This document shows positions 1 through 14,200 of a stretch of 64,000 nucleotides of DNA, piece after piece (within the stretch, counting starts at the first letter, position 1; each line of letters opens with the position of its first letter). This stretch comes from Nipponacmea schrenckii. Taxonomy: Eukaryota > Mollusca > Gastropoda > Lottiidae. Position numbers and translations under genes: made by a program. The DNA is taken from contig JAUJPP010000003.1 in NCBI GenBank assembly GCA_030562195.1, positions 16,027,398-16,091,397 on the forward strand, in the 5' to 3' direction. The notes under the pieces were generated by a model, which was not told the DNA's origin, ran no database searches, and saw only the letters and a list, made by a program, of their open reading frames with translations.

Positions 1-631
1 TACTAAAGAAAACCGAAAAATCCTCATAAATTGATGAATCTGACATACAAATGTCCAAATCATCGATTAACGGGAGGAAATACGCAACAATAAAGCCCTG
101 ATGCCGTCTCTAATATAGTTATATGATATGGACTCCTGGAAATAGGTTCAATGTTTTTTTTCTGTTTCAATCATTTAAACCTGCATGCAGTATTTATTTG
201 CTGCTTTGGAGTCATTTTGTTTCCGAAGGGATCAACTGGTCGACTTATCTACTGAAAGCATTTCAGACTTATGCCTACCTCATAAATCTGTTGATTCCCT
301 TGAATAATCCAAAGATGGGGGAGCGTCTTGGTAATTATATCGTGTTTCTATTCCATTAACTAATTTAAACAACAATGCTTTCTTAGCTACATTTGATGAC
401 CACAACCCAGGTCAAATGACCATGCTTACATGCATTATTTTCCAGGTTGTCAAAATTATACAATATATAAGTATATCCTTTAATTAATGGCTATATATTC
501 ATCGTCAATTGGGATGGGTTCATCTTACTATAATTGCTTAGAGAAATACTTACAACTAGTACAATACAGATTGATGTTTAATAGCCAACCAACACAAACA
601 GCCTAATGGTGTCTTCGTGACCGACATACAG

Positions 632-774
632 ACCAGTTTCATCGGTCAGCTGGGTATATTTTCTAAAACTTGAGAAGAATGAAACTGACCTGGTTCCTGA
701 GAGGGAGTCAATCGATCCAATTATTGATGCCAACTTGGCAAATGTTTTGATTTACAAGATCAACTATCCAGACG
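632..774 (+). CDS. Candidate coding exon, unknown protein
   Basis: This frame is open from 621 to 920, with TGA at 618-620 before it and TAG at 921-923 after it. The section up to a consensus-like donor (GACG|GTATGT, GT at 775) reads like real protein: PVSSVSWVYFLKLEKNE, then TDLVPERESIDPIIDAN and LANVLIYKINYPD. It has balanced charge and few of the Ile/Lys/Asn runs typical of translated AT-rich noise. A weak acceptor ends in ACATACAG at 631. If real, the exon is 143 nt with unequal phases, and the other exons lie outside the window or were not seen. I cannot assign a family. It could equally be a relic of a repeat. Confidence 0.25.
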
Positions 775-2171
775 GTATGTTATCAAATGAAAAGATAAGT
801 AAAGGGCCTGGGTTGATAGAGACTAACATGTCATATTATTGTCCCGTCTCATGGGTCCTAACTGAACAGACAGTGATTTGTTATTGGTATAGGAAAACGT
901 TGATTATAAAAACACAAGCCTAGTTTTTCCCCTAATCAGAAGTAGTGATTATCAATACTAGTTACACCCAAGAAACATAATTTTAGTGTTTCTTGTTTTT
1001 AAACTAAATTAAGATTAATAGAGTGGCAATTAACCAAAATAGAACGCTGGACAAGCAAGATTGGTCTAGAGGTTAAGGAACACATTCTCAAAGTGTTCTA
1101 GCACCAAAAGATTGTACTAACCTATGCTCACATTAAATTTATTTTTAAAAGAAGTTATTTTTTCTTAAGAAAAGATTTACAGATGTGCATTGAAAGTGTT
1201 GAGATTTAATTACAAATAAGTAGAAGTATGACTTTACTGGTGGGCAACACGTTCTTCAAACTATCAACCTTAAGCTCTTAGTTCAAAATATTAATAAGAG
1301 CTGACTGGACAAGGCATGCACCTACCTTAATCAAATAATCATCCATTTGAACAACATTTTTGATACTTTTATTACATTTACGAACTTTTTACCGCGACAA
1401 ATTGTGCAAATCATAGATTGGTTATGTGGATTGAATTAAAAGTTGTGTGAACATATTGATTTGTGTTGTGTTAAATCTTTAAAACATTTCATATTGCTAA
1501 GTTGGCGTATGTGTACTATGGAAAACATTTCCACAAGATTGAATGTAAAGTAGGAATTAGTGAGTAATCAGAACAGTTGTTCCAGAAACTACAGTACTAA
1601 TTAAGTTGATTGGATATCTACCAGTTTAACTGGCCAGTACCTAACCCACTTACACTGCTGTGTCCAGTCATATTATCTCCAGCTGATGTTTCAACGTATC
1701 ATGCAGTAGGCCTACCAGTATCTAATTCCTGCTGTGTCCATCCATTCATTATATTATCAAAATTGGGATAACTAAACATTGAGCCATGTGTTATTTGGTG
1801 GTCAGAGAAAACATATAAATTCGAGTCCATTAACAAAGGCTCAGTACAGTACTGGGGGTGAAGTGTGGTCGTGATCATCCATTCAAAATAGAATATTTTG
1901 GAAATCAAAATGGCAACAATGCTCGGAAGCTATAACGCCCATAGTTTCTACATTGACTTTTCAGCAAATCATCGATGAGAAATGCATTATACCATAGTCC
2001 GTTTAAGTACAGTTCGGCGACCTCTTAAAAACCCTACATAACCCAAAACAACACCTCTTTGGTAGTGACTCAACACGTCTATCGGCTGTAAAATGTCCAT
2101 CGATTAAAAACCTTAAACATCTAAATTCCACCAGTTAGCTACACCTCAGATACTCCAGTCTGAACCACCAG

Positions 2172-2182
2172 CCCCCCCCCCC
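2172..2182. repeat. Poly(C) tract
   Basis: An uninterrupted run of 11 C in otherwise AT-rich sequence. A comparable G run lies at 59196-59206. Both are prone to sequencing length error. Confidence 0.7.
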
Positions 2183-3969
2183 ACCCTTGGTTGGAAACTA
2201 GGGTTTAATGACATGTTGAACGCGTGTGTAAGATAAAATAATTGTGTAGACAGATTATTAACAAGTATTAAACTCAATATGATAGAGGTGGAATGATTTA
2301 GGCTAGATTTCCCATAAACTTTATAAATAATGCACAGTCATCCACATCTATAACCATAAATATATCATAAAAACCGTCATAATGATCTAGAAGCATAAAA
2401 CACCCGACAAGGACACTGTTAACTTAAGCTTTTCTTAGTTATTCATTGTTCGTAGCCATCTCTGTGAATTTTGTTCAGTTGGCGCACTGACAAAAGTTCT
2501 GAGTTTTAATACTGTTTTTCAAAACCAGTCGACAAAACGAATTTAAATTCAAAGCATAGTGTGGATTAGTTTTATCTTTGACATGTACGTCTATATTTAT
2601 TAGAAGTATTATGATGAAACATCTCGCTGGCTGCGACAGGATAGAAAGTTATGGCAGTTTTGGTTGATTTCCAGCATTTTCTTAATTTTCAAGGTCTCAT
2701 GTGTATTGAACAGATCTAATATTCTTCAATATCAATCATTATAAATCATACAGTCATTTAAGATATTGACAGATTAGTTATTAATTAATATTTGTTAATT
2801 ACTACATATAATTAATATTGACATCATTATATTGACCAAGTCATTAATAATAATTTATTAAACAACAGTGCATTTTGTTTCAGGTTTGAGATAAAGGCTT
2901 TTTTATTTTGAGAAAAACACACTTGCAAGACGTATGACAAACTAAGACTTTACATGATTTACCAAATTCCAACAAGATTACGTTGGTATAGAAAAAAAAA
3001 GATTCTATTGTCAGTAACATCCATTATGCAACTGATCAATTGTGAAGCTAACAGTAAAACATCTTTCAGATTATTTCCTTGGTTTCGTTTACACATGCAA
3101 GGTCATTTTAGAACTATCATTTCTGTATTTCACAATGGTATTCCAATTTACATAAAATAATCAATGAAATTCGATTTACTAAATAAATTGCGAAGATATT
3201 TGGTACTTGGAACAGAAAATTAACTAGATAACACCTAATTGTCTGTGATGAATAGAAGATTTGCTCAGAGACTTCAGTTTCCTTAGATTTGGACGTGATT
3301 TTATTATATTGTTTCGGTCATTGGAAAAACGTTTTCTAAATACCAAAGGCTGAACTCGTCTGTAATTATATTGTGCAAGACATTTATCTATTATTCAAGG
3401 CTATCAGAATTTCGTATCACTAGACATCACAATGACCATAAACCTATCACAGCGTTAGTCGCGATTATCCGATATCCAGTAATTTTATGATAGGCTCGAT
3501 CATTGAGTTAATAGACTGAACAATAAATTTTATTAGTAGTAAAATCTTGGCGGAAACATTAGGTCTCGTATGGTTTGAGACTGAAAGCGATCCTCGAACT
3601 AGATTCACGACGATACAAGCCAATAAATAGTTACAAAATTTTCTTGTTATGCCATATCAATAATGATTTAGCAAAACTGAGATAAAAACCCCAAGTATTG
3701 GTTTCAAAAAAGGAAAATCTATATTTTACAAGGATAACAACTCAAGAACGCAAGTGCGCCATCAACCTCTTGGCAAAGATCTTTCCTAGATTTTCCGTAC
3801 CCAATTACAGCTGGGTGGGCTGGAACAATAAGTGAAGATGACTTATTCAAGCTCTTGCACACTCTGATCGAGATAAGAACTCACCATCCTTTGAGCTGTT
3901 TTTACTGAATTAAAATCATGGAATATGCATATGGACCGACTAGATTTCAGTTTCACCAAAATGCGCTAG

Positions 3970-4005
3970 TTAAAAAAAAAAAAAAAGAAAGAAAAAAAAC
4001 CCCAC
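3970..4005. repeat. A-rich low-complexity tract
   Basis: Runs of A broken by single G and C (AAAGAAAGAAAAAAAACCCC). A similar tract lies at 8690-8711. No linked retroelement was seen. Confidence 0.6.
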
Positions 4006-7000
4006 AAAAAACAAAATAGCTAAACGCAATCCTTTGAGTACCATCAAGCAAACAGCAGTCTTGTGAAATAGCTTTATGGCATTTAGAACCTACACCGTTG
4101 GTGATCAGATCAACAACACGTTATTTAGCGATGAAATCTAAGATAAAGGGAGAGAATTTGTGATTAGTTATTGATTAGTGCGGTATTGTTGCTACCACAT
4201 GGCCCTTCACTATTTAATACAATAATAATGTAATAATCATTATTTTATGTCTCATTAATTTCACATTATATCACGGTTCTACTGAATATATTCTTCACTC
4301 TATTACTTATATTATATATACCTTCATCAGGAGTTTTATCCATTGGGAGAATTTTGATCAACACAATATCATTGGTAAATATATGTTTGGAAAGGAAAAC
4401 TGGCTGAAAGAATGTTTAATTGAAGATTTCACACTCCAAAGAAATCTGTCAGGATAAATAGTTCCATGTAAATCACTTTCAGGACGTACTGTCAATGAAA
4501 ACTTTCATAGACAGAATGTGCTGGCCACAACTGTATCGAAAAAAAAATGATGTCGGAGACCAATCTATTATATTGTAAACGACGCTTAACAAATTTCACA
4601 ACAAGAAGGGCTTTAGTTGTAAATTAAGCTTCCTGTTTTCCTTTTACCTTTTTAGAATAAAAAAGACTTCCAACTTTCATGCCCATAGTTACAAAGACCG
4701 ATTCTGTGGTGAATTTTAATGAAGTAGTCGGTAGGTGAGATAAGTTGACACATAAAAATATAATCTTGGCTATAACTTATCCATTTTAATAGAAGTAAGT
4801 GAGTCAATGTACGGTTTAAAAGGAAGAGGAATTGCACAATTTAATCAATCAACCTTTGACTACTGCGGAATGTTTTCCAGACCACATTGTCTGATACAAG
4901 TTGAAAAGGCCACCTTGTAGTTCTTCTATTTGGCATAAACATTGCATGGCTGTAAAGCGTTCAGGTTTGTCTGAAAATACTTTATTACGACAAGATCTAT
5001 TGTAACGATGTGCATAAGCTTTGTATTAAGACTAGGGATAATAAATTCTGATAAGTTATGAGATCAATAAGATATTCGATCCATTATATGATTTTCCAAT
5101 TACAAAATAAGTGATGTGAACCAAGATTCAACGGCATTACAGGTTTAGTAGACAAGATTGTAAAACGTCATGTGTCTATTTAAATTTTTAACCTGAGCTC
5201 AAATAACCCTCGTGGAAAGTTTTCCTATTTTAAGCATTTTTAACCGAGATTTTCTATAACCGAACTTTGTTATGCCATATCACATTACTGCTTCTTCATG
5301 GTACAAATTGAGTTATCAGACGAGCTTTGTTCACAAAACAGATATTACTTCCGGTTTCTACAGTAAATATCTTCGATGACATGCAAGCAGATAATGATCG
5401 CTTCCGGTTTCTGATTCTATGTAATATTAATGACCCGATAAATGTAACTAAAAATAAATAAATGCGCGTTATTTCTGGTCATCAGCGATAACTGCTTAAT
5501 CTGCTTGAATGGCTTCTAAGTATCTTGAGTTTTCATTAAACGTCAATTTGAATGCAATCCTATCACTCTTATTACTTTAGCAATGTAATTCAAAATGGTT
5601 TGAATGAGTTGCCGATACTGATTTGAATTCGACTCTCGCTGCAATAATAAGCTATGTTATATCAAACTATTGTTGTGATTTATTTTTAATGTATTTTTAA
5701 GTATAATGCGAGACCTCTCTGAAGTGATAATTATCTTAATAAGCAGCAGTGGTCTTAGTACTTCCTATCTTTTTTGTACAGCTAATTGAAGTGCAAATAA
5801 ATCAGTTTCTGAAGATACAGCAATTTTTTTAAATATTAGAATGGTTCTTGGGGGTACCTTTGAGTATGAATAGACTTTAGTGTATGAACTTATCTTTTCT
5901 CACCTTCATTTGGATTTATTGGAAAAATGGAATATGGCATAAGTTGAATACATTATCATATTGGTACAATACATGGTAATATTTACCCGTTCACTATATA
6001 CCATATGAACTTTTTAGATAATGTTACAAGTTAAATATCTTAAAACCAATCAATCATACATTGTTAACATTAATGACCTTTTTCCTTTGTTTGATATTAT
6101 CAAGATATTATATTATTGTCAAAAATTTATTTACACTTCATTTCATTTAGCTATATCATAGTCTGTATAGAATCTTTATATAATATCATGTACTCATCTA
6201 TCATATATTTTATTTACATTGGTCTAGTTTACAACTTGTATCCATCATATTTTATTTACGGTTGAAATCTGCTGGCATGTCAGACCAGTATGTACTCGCC
6301 CTAATGGTTTGCAAGTAAATCAAGAATATATGAATGATTATTAATAAGAAAGGTAATTTCCTAGCATTGAAATTCCCAACAATCGAGGGAACTTAAACAC
6401 CCATCTCCTAAACCAAAGCACGCCTTATTGTCAGATAATAACCCGGACACAAAATCCATCTATCAATCACCAATGTACTGTACCAGTACTTCTGGTTGTA
6501 AATAGTAAATACGATTGCACCTCAACATCTCGTACTTTATAGTAAACTTAGGATAGCAATCGTACTAAAACCAACTCTCGCGTGACTCTGTGAATTGTAA
6601 GGCAATTAAGAATGTAATTCTAAGAATTGGTTATTTTTTATAATGATTTTGTCTTGAATACCATCTGCAATTATCACCAGGTTTAAATTAGTTTGAGTGC
6701 AGATTGATTGAAGATGACCAATACTTAACCAACACTCTATGAAATAATATGGTTCCATTCTAAACGGACACTCATTGAAATTAGCTAAGAGCCGATCCTA
6801 ATTTCAAACCGTTTACAAAAATACACAAAAATTTCAATTGGTATTGTGTTTTGAGATGCCAAGAAAGATTAGTATATTAATCCTTGGTTATAGTTTTTTT
6901 TTGAACTGATGAAATTTCATTTAATTTAATTCCAAATTCACTTGAAGCTTTTTTTCAAACTAATCGACTGTTGCAAATGTTTCATGTGACCAAATATTCA

Positions 7001-7615
7001 GATGGAAATGAAGTTTGAACTAAGAGATTACTTTTCTTTAGGACATGACCTGACAATTCAATTGAATCTATGTTATGGTTATCTCGGGATTAAAGGATAA
7101 GCGGGATTAAGGAATGTGTGATGTAGTCAATGTTATTTGAAATGCTTGGATCATCGTATTTTTTTCCTCTATTTACATTCCGTGCGAATCAAAATTAAAC
7201 GATGCATGATTTTTTTTTTATCTGTAAGACTTCTTTTGTAAACGAAGAGTAACTCGTTTTCCAATAATTTCAAGAAGTAGTGATCTGGTAAGTGGATTAT
7301 CAAAGTCTTTATAGACAGGTTAAGATATTTATTCAATATGCTAACGACTGCTTTGGAAACGGTTATAAGAAAATAAACCTAAGAACTGGCATGGATTGTT
7401 GGACATATGACTAACCCTTGGTATAATGAGTAGGAAATAATTATTTACTGGCTTGGATTGTAGGAAGGTTGCTATGAACTGGCATGGGTTCAGGGAAACA
7501 ATTTTTCACGTGCTTTTTAATTAAATATTTTAAGACATTTTATTCTGATTTCACTATAACACTAACAATTATGCATTGTAGTACATAATATCATAAAAAA
7601 TCATAAAAATCATAA

Positions 7616-7805
7616 TGGATATAGGCCGTAGGAAATATCATTAATAACGGATAGGCTGTTGGAAACATCACTTATGACAGATAAGGCCGTAAGAAATAAC
7701 GTATATGGGCTGTATTAAATATCCAAAATAAGGGATATGGGCCGAAGGAAATATCACGAATTCCCGGTATTGGTTGCAGGAAATATCACGAACGTCTGTT
7801 TTAGG
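7616..7805. repeat. Degenerate minisatellite, about 40-bp units
   Basis: Units follow the pattern GGATATGGGCCGTAGGAAATATCA plus a variable spacer (ATTAATAAC, CTTATGACA, CGAATTCCC). About five copies are recognisable. A looser GGCATGGATTGT/AGGAA pattern precedes it at 7385-7500. Confidence 0.65.
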
Positions 7806-10296
7806 AAATTAACTGGAGGGGTACAGATGAATTTTCATAAAGTACCCTAAAGGAAAGGCCACTTAATAAACTATACACCTACACAGAGGGGAGGAGACAT
7901 TGGGAAAAATGGCGGTCATTTTGAAAGAAACTGTCAGAACAAAACTTTAGAACTTAAAGTGAATCAGAAACCTGTTAATGGCATAAACCACATCGAAGGT
8001 CTCATTAATATACACAAGCAAACAAAGCGTTTGATCAAAACTGTAGTCAAGTTCAAAAGATCATTTTCACTATTTACTGTCAAGTCAAGGTCAATAACTC
8101 AAAGTCGTTTATCAAAAGTTTATGCTAATTCGTCTAAGATCTAATCTACCAAGATTCATCAAAATCCTATCAAAAGTATACTCTCTTTCACATGCTTAAT
8201 TTGACGTATTTTCTCAAACTCTAGGGCAATAAATCTAAAACCGTTCACCAGAAATTCATATTAATCTTTACAGATCTTATCAATATCCTTAAAATATAAT
8301 CAAAATTCACAAGCAATTGAAGGCACTATACGGCCATATAATATAAGTGTTGGCGTATAAAAATGACAATATCCAACACAGCTTAGTTACCATATCTTTA
8401 AAGATAAGACTTAACCTAACACCCTTAATTGTTGTCAGGTGTTTCGTAGTAACAGGGGGCCTATACTTCCGGTTTAATAAACAAATATCTTATATGAGAT
8501 GATTTAATGTCTTATAGTCTTATAAAATAGAATACACAATATTAGAAAAAATAGCGATGGTGATCGTGATACGCCCACATTTATAATAGCAGCCAATTTG
8601 TCCGGGAGGTTGACAAGAGTTATCGGTTAATGAAAGATTTTTCTTCATTTTTAATTAAAGTTCATCCTTGGGTGATTAGGAATAAATTTTAAAAAAAAAG
8701 AAAAAAAAAAGACTCAAACCAAGTTTCGTCAAAATCCATTAAGAAACCACATTAATGTGTGGGCTTATAAAAAGGGTTAACGTAGAAACATTTTGAAAAT
8801 AAAAAGGAGACAGATATATAGTTATCAGCAAATGAATTTACTTTTATTTAAATCTTCATGAAATATTTGAAATACAGATCTGATGTCCGGAATAAACCAA
8901 TGGCTGAAAACGATTCGTATAAACCTTGAGAGGTGGTATCTTATATACTCTTTACTTATAAGTGTACTCTGGGGCACACAAGTTTGTAATTATCTAATAT
9001 TTTCGCATCATTTAAAAACTCTAGTTCTTTAGATAACTTCACTTTAACTTTTAAACTAATGATATATTTGACAGTTTTAGACCTCACCAACTTTCCAACT
9101 TAACCCTTAGAAAAGGGGAGTTGATTAATCAGGTTTTGACACAAAGTATAGATTTGTTGCTCTATTCTATATCGTGGTGTAAATCACCGATTCCTGATAA
9201 GAATATTAATAGATATCCGATCAGGATTAATCTTGAACCATTCTAAGGAATTGTTAAGTATGCAGATTGTTATAATACTAGTTAATATGTGTAAATCTTC
9301 GTTTTTATTCAGAAACACGTATCATTTCATAAAGACTTTTCACTTTCACGCCACTTGGCGATTCAGAGTACAATATATAGGCCTATTTTTGACAGAAGGT
9401 AAATTGGAATATCTTGGTAACACTGTAAAGGGGCAGTTTGATTTAGTGAGTAAGTTTGCAAAAATAGATGCTCAAATTAATGAAAACTATAGAGAAAAAT
9501 CTTGAGAAATGTATCCCAGCGAAGACTTCAAGTAGATCAAAAGATAAATAGTAAGTTTGATTTTAGAATTATAGAATTTTCAATTATAATTTTAAACATT
9601 TTTGTATTATGAAAAATGCCAGTATTAGCTTGTTCTTCTGGCAGTAACCTCATTTCAATCTCCCCCTTTCTCAGATTGCGCGAAATTCTCATTAGTAACA
9701 TATCAATGAAAGTAAGGACTCTGAACCATATGGTATTGCTTACATTACGTTAAATGTTGAGTGTTTTTCCTATAAATTATGCCACTAAATACACAATAAA
9801 CAATTATAGCATGTAATTAATGCCTTTCATCAATAAACTCTCCAATTTATTACTATAAGGGTATATTTTATACTCTTTTATGAATTAATAATATTGTTAC
9901 ACGACAAACACTACAATTTATATGTAATTAATAATGATATTTTGAAGTCAGAAATATTCACGTAACAAAGCAAAAGCATCAGTAAATCAAGTACAGTTGA
10001 GTTCAGTTCAGAAAAAATACAAGAGTATGTCTATAGGGATTCAATGTTATAAATGGGATTAACAACAAAAACCGAAATCTATAATAGTATCAATATTCGA
10101 ACAATTTCATTGCATAGGTTTTTACACATCTTTGAACTTAGGGAAAGCAGTATGAAAAAAGGTAGGGGCAATTGCTCCTCATGACAGAATAGGAATCAGC
10201 GATTAATTCTGAAATTCAATTATTTCGATTAGGTGGAGAAAATTCCATGATTCTTGAATATTGACCTATATTTGCAACCCCCACCCCATTTTTTTC

Positions 10297-10640
10297 AGTA
10301 AGTTGTTATGATATGATCACCAACGCTCTTGCCAATAACGTTAGGTTATCAGTATTTATCAAACAATGCGTTAAACTTGTTGGGATGATTACCAACCTCT
10401 TGTCAATACCCTCAAGTGATCATTAACTAGTAAACATTGCATTGATTTAAATTCTGTATTCTGTTATCGATAAACAGGTTGAATAAGTGCACTATTACAG
10501 ATTGTCGAATGTCCTTGTATTTAAATATCAGTGAGTGAACAAAGGAGAAGCTATCACTGACATTGATAGTCTATAATGAAAACGGTGATTATTACATGAC
10601 CCTTAACCCCTATCAATACCCTAACAGTCTTTCATCAAAC
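10297..10640. repeat. Degenerate tandem repeat, about 75-bp units
   Basis: GATCACCAACGCTCTTGCCA..ACAATGCGTTAAA and GATTACCAACCTCTTGTCAA..ACATTGCATTGA are adjacent diverged copies (10309-10445). A third weaker copy with CCTATCAATACCCTAACAG lies near 10580-10655. Confidence 0.4.
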
Positions 10641-11173
10641 CCTGATCATTTGATTCTGTTAATTATTATTGGAAGAGAGAAAAACAGGCGCTGATTAATT
10701 TCCATATAATTACAACTTGAAACATTCATCGACCAAATTATGGCTGTCAAATTCTTAATAGCTACAAGATATCCTGAATGAAGCTTCGATCAGTGTTTAG
10801 CCAGATATCATACCAGACCGGTCTTTACCGGATATTGGTTTCAGGAATCATTTCTTTGAGAAAATACAGTTCTGTTTCCGAGGTCAGATAAGATCTGAAG
10901 ATTCTAACAATACAACCGATCTGCACTCGTGTAGTTCATTAATATACTATGCATAATTCGAAATACAATGACGTCCCATATGCGTTATATATCGAACAAG
11001 TATTTAAACTGTTTATGTAAAACTGGATAACTAAATACCAAAAATCGTAAATTTTTGTTGCCATCTAGATATTGTCCTTAGTACGTAGTTCGTTCATAGG
11101 TTTGGATCTGATGTGTCAAACGGCTTTCCCAAATTAAAACCACATTTAAACCTTCTGACAGTGTTCTGAAATT

Positions 11174-11295
11174 GAAGATGTGAATCCGAGGTTCAATCCC
11201 GGCAAAGGTTGAAGAGATGTACTTTCGAGGTTTCAAACCGGTTTGACCATGTCATGATAAAGGTCGAGAAGGAAGTAAAAGTCCATTCATTTCAT
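11174..11295 (+). mobile_element. Internally deleted SINE of the same family, with 10-bp target duplications
   Basis: This copy carries the B-box region GAGGTTCAATCCCGGCAAAG, a short part of the body (the ACTTTCG..GGTTT..CCGGTTT segment) and the 3' end AAGTCCATTCATTTCATTTC, matching the 61-kb element in the opposite orientation. The A-box and most of the body are missing. TTCTGAAATT occurs at 11164-11173 and 11296-11305, consistent with a target duplication. So it may have inserted already shortened. Confidence 0.65.
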
Positions 11296-14200
11296 TTCTG
11301 AAATTTCACTAATTGTTGTTTTACTGTACTATATCGCCATATGTCACTAACAGCCAAGTTTTCCCAATATTTTTGGATGTTTTTCGATTTATTTATATTC
11401 ATAACGAAGTCAACATTTGTATTAAAAGGGAAAGAGACATGGTATTGTATTAAGAAAGCCAAGTGCGTTTTGTAGACTTCATTCTCAATAGGCATAACAT
11501 CAATCGTGTAACATGTTTTATGATAGAAAACATTGGTATCAGAAGAAGGGCAATGGAGGATGGTTGAATTCGATATATGCTTTCTTTAAAAGGTTCTTTT
11601 CCTAAAATAAAATACCAACAGCAATCCTTCTCATCTTGAGATCTCCATAAACTAATTTGATCAGAGATCATTGAACAGCATATATAGTCTTTGTAAATTT
11701 GAAGTGCTGAGAGTTGGAACGAAAAAAAGGCATTGTTCTATCGTTGGTCGTTGTTGAAACAAAGGTATCTCTTTCAAAATCAAGCGAACAAGTCCAAAAT
11801 ATCGGATTTTTGAAATTGAAGCTTATTTAGGTAACAAATGGGTTTACCTTCAGATCTAGTTTCATGCAAACCCTTTGGCTGCATTATCGAGTTGATTAAG
11901 AATATACCGATTAATAAAAAATTACAAATTCTCATATCTCTTCCACCAAATATATCATATCATAAGATAACCCACCGAAACAGACGCCGAAGTTGACAAA
12001 GCTTTCTTATTCAGATTGACCTTCATGCACCACAATAGGAAAGTCTGTCAATTTTAAACTTGAATTAAGATTACGCTCTACACCGTCAGTTGCCAGCAGT
12101 GTTACTCCATCTCAATTTAATTTCGTAGATTTAATAAATACCTTCAAAAGAATGATCTGACAAAACATCAGTAGGCTTCTAGCTCATTGTGTATCTGGTT
12201 GGAAACTAAATCAATTTGACTACAAGACAAAGAGTCTGTTTATCAAGCCATGAAACCTCTCTGATATTTTTCCTTTTGCACATCAACGTTTATTTTCTAT
12301 TAACTGGATATTAAGCTTTCTTAAAGCAGTATTTTATCTTGTTATAATGTCATCTCCAAGTCATAAAAATATAATCTTAACACCAAACGTTTTTTACCTA
12401 ATAGATATTTGGCTATGATTTCTTTGTCATTCTCTGGTAGAAAAAGAACATTCGTGATGATATTTGGATTACTGCAAGAAGAATACATTCGATTTTTTAA
12501 TAGTTTTTTTTTCTTTTTATAAACAAACCCACTAGACAACCAGTTGATAAATATTGATGATGTCCTAAATCAGTTTTTTCGTTTTAAACAAAACTATGAA
12601 ACTAATTTTTGATCTGATCTCAGGTCATAATATAATGATTAAAATAATATTCCCTAACACGATTTATTTAGAATCAATAATACATCAAAAACATTCTCTG
12701 TCTGTATTCATCTCTAATATTATTCCATTTATACTTCAAACATTTCACCAATTTCATTTTATTTCACTGGCTTCCTCAAAAACGTGGAATCGTAATCTTA
12801 ACCGGAAATGAATATCACATTTGGCGGAATAATTTTTCAATGAATATTTTTCGAATATGTATTCATCTAAACTATTTTAGATCTCTCGTGCTAAGCTCTT
12901 TCTTTCAGTTTTTGTTGATGTTCAGCAGAAGACGGAAGTACATTTTTGAACATCTGTGTTATGTTCATAATTATTGAGTGTTTTGAATATCCACCATTTT
13001 GATATAAAGTATGAGCTTGGGCGTTGAACAACAATCATACTATAATCATAATACCAATTTTCTTCTGATTTTATGATGCTGATAAACCTGTTATAAAACT
13101 ATTTGAGTTACCATTTTATAAAAGTTATTCGCCTTAGACACAGGACAATTTAACCACATTGATAAAACAATTAGAAATATAAAGCAGACATTTTCATGCT
13201 AGGCAGATCTAATGTTTTCTATTGAAAAATTGGACCTTGATTTTGATTGAGCAATCATTAAAAGACATTTTGCAAAAACAACTATATCAGTATGGATATC
13301 ATATACCATTCTATTTAACCGTTCACTCGAAAATTTTGTACGTTTGGTTTAGTGTACACAAAGATATGTGCATTGGATAGTGTTTAGGTGGCTTTTATTA
13401 TTTAAATGAAGTGACTGGAATAGCGCAATAATCATGCTTTATGAACACAAATACCTCATGATCAGAAAAACTGGATATTTCCAAAAATGGTTGAAGAGTA
13501 GTTCATCTACGTGTTTCATTTTTAAAACGCCGGTTAATGTACAGAATAGCACATGAGATGCCGTTCGTTTCGTATATTGCCATCGTTCTAATCTGTAGTC
13601 GTAGATTCGTTGACCGAGTAACATTTTATTGAAACTTAAAATAAATATATATTGTAATGTGTTGTTACTTTGTACTTTTCCGTGACCGAATCAAAACGAA
13701 TAAAAGCCGATTTTTTATATTTACGTCTGTGTTTTTTTAACATAGAGAGATAAGATACTGTACGGAAGTATTTTTGGTCTAGTCAATTTATTCCAAACGC
13801 TTCAAATATAAGCCCTTTAGCGATGGTTGCATTTAAACTTTCTGTGTTAAAATTATCTCAGATATACTAGTAGTAGGTTCAAAGTTCACTAATTTATTGC
13901 TTTTATAAATGCTGCATGGTGGTATCTTATCTTTCCAATTTGTCATATATCATTTTTTTTTTTTTGTGTTCTTTAAATAAAATTATCCACGCTTTGTTTC
14001 TGGTTATACGTGGCACTGGTGTGGCACTAAGTGATTCACTGAGTATAGTAAAATATATTGATTGTAGCCCACTGAGTGGTTTCAACACCCACAATGAACA
14101 TGTATACGGTTCCCTGGCGTTGGTAAGTGTAACATGCATTGATTGATCGTTGGTATTTATTTCACTGTCTTTGAAATAAGACAGCATCCGTTTCCAATCT

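Larger units (their letters stand above)
924..7384. other. AT-rich sequence with no recognised gene
   Basis: Apart from the poly(C) and A-rich tracts, I see only short frames with translated-AT character. A tRNA A-box-like TCTAGAGGTTAAGG at 1066-1079 lacks a B-box. Confidence 0.55.

Noticed and set aside
1055..1130. Possible tRNA gene (TCTAGAGGTTAAGG)
   Set aside because: Only an A-box-like string is present; there is no B-box and no cloverleaf arms could be drawn.
13916..14187. Overlapping frames on both strands near a GTAAGT donor
   Set aside because: A poly-T run encodes much of the product, no acceptor pairs with the donor, and neither product is recognisable.
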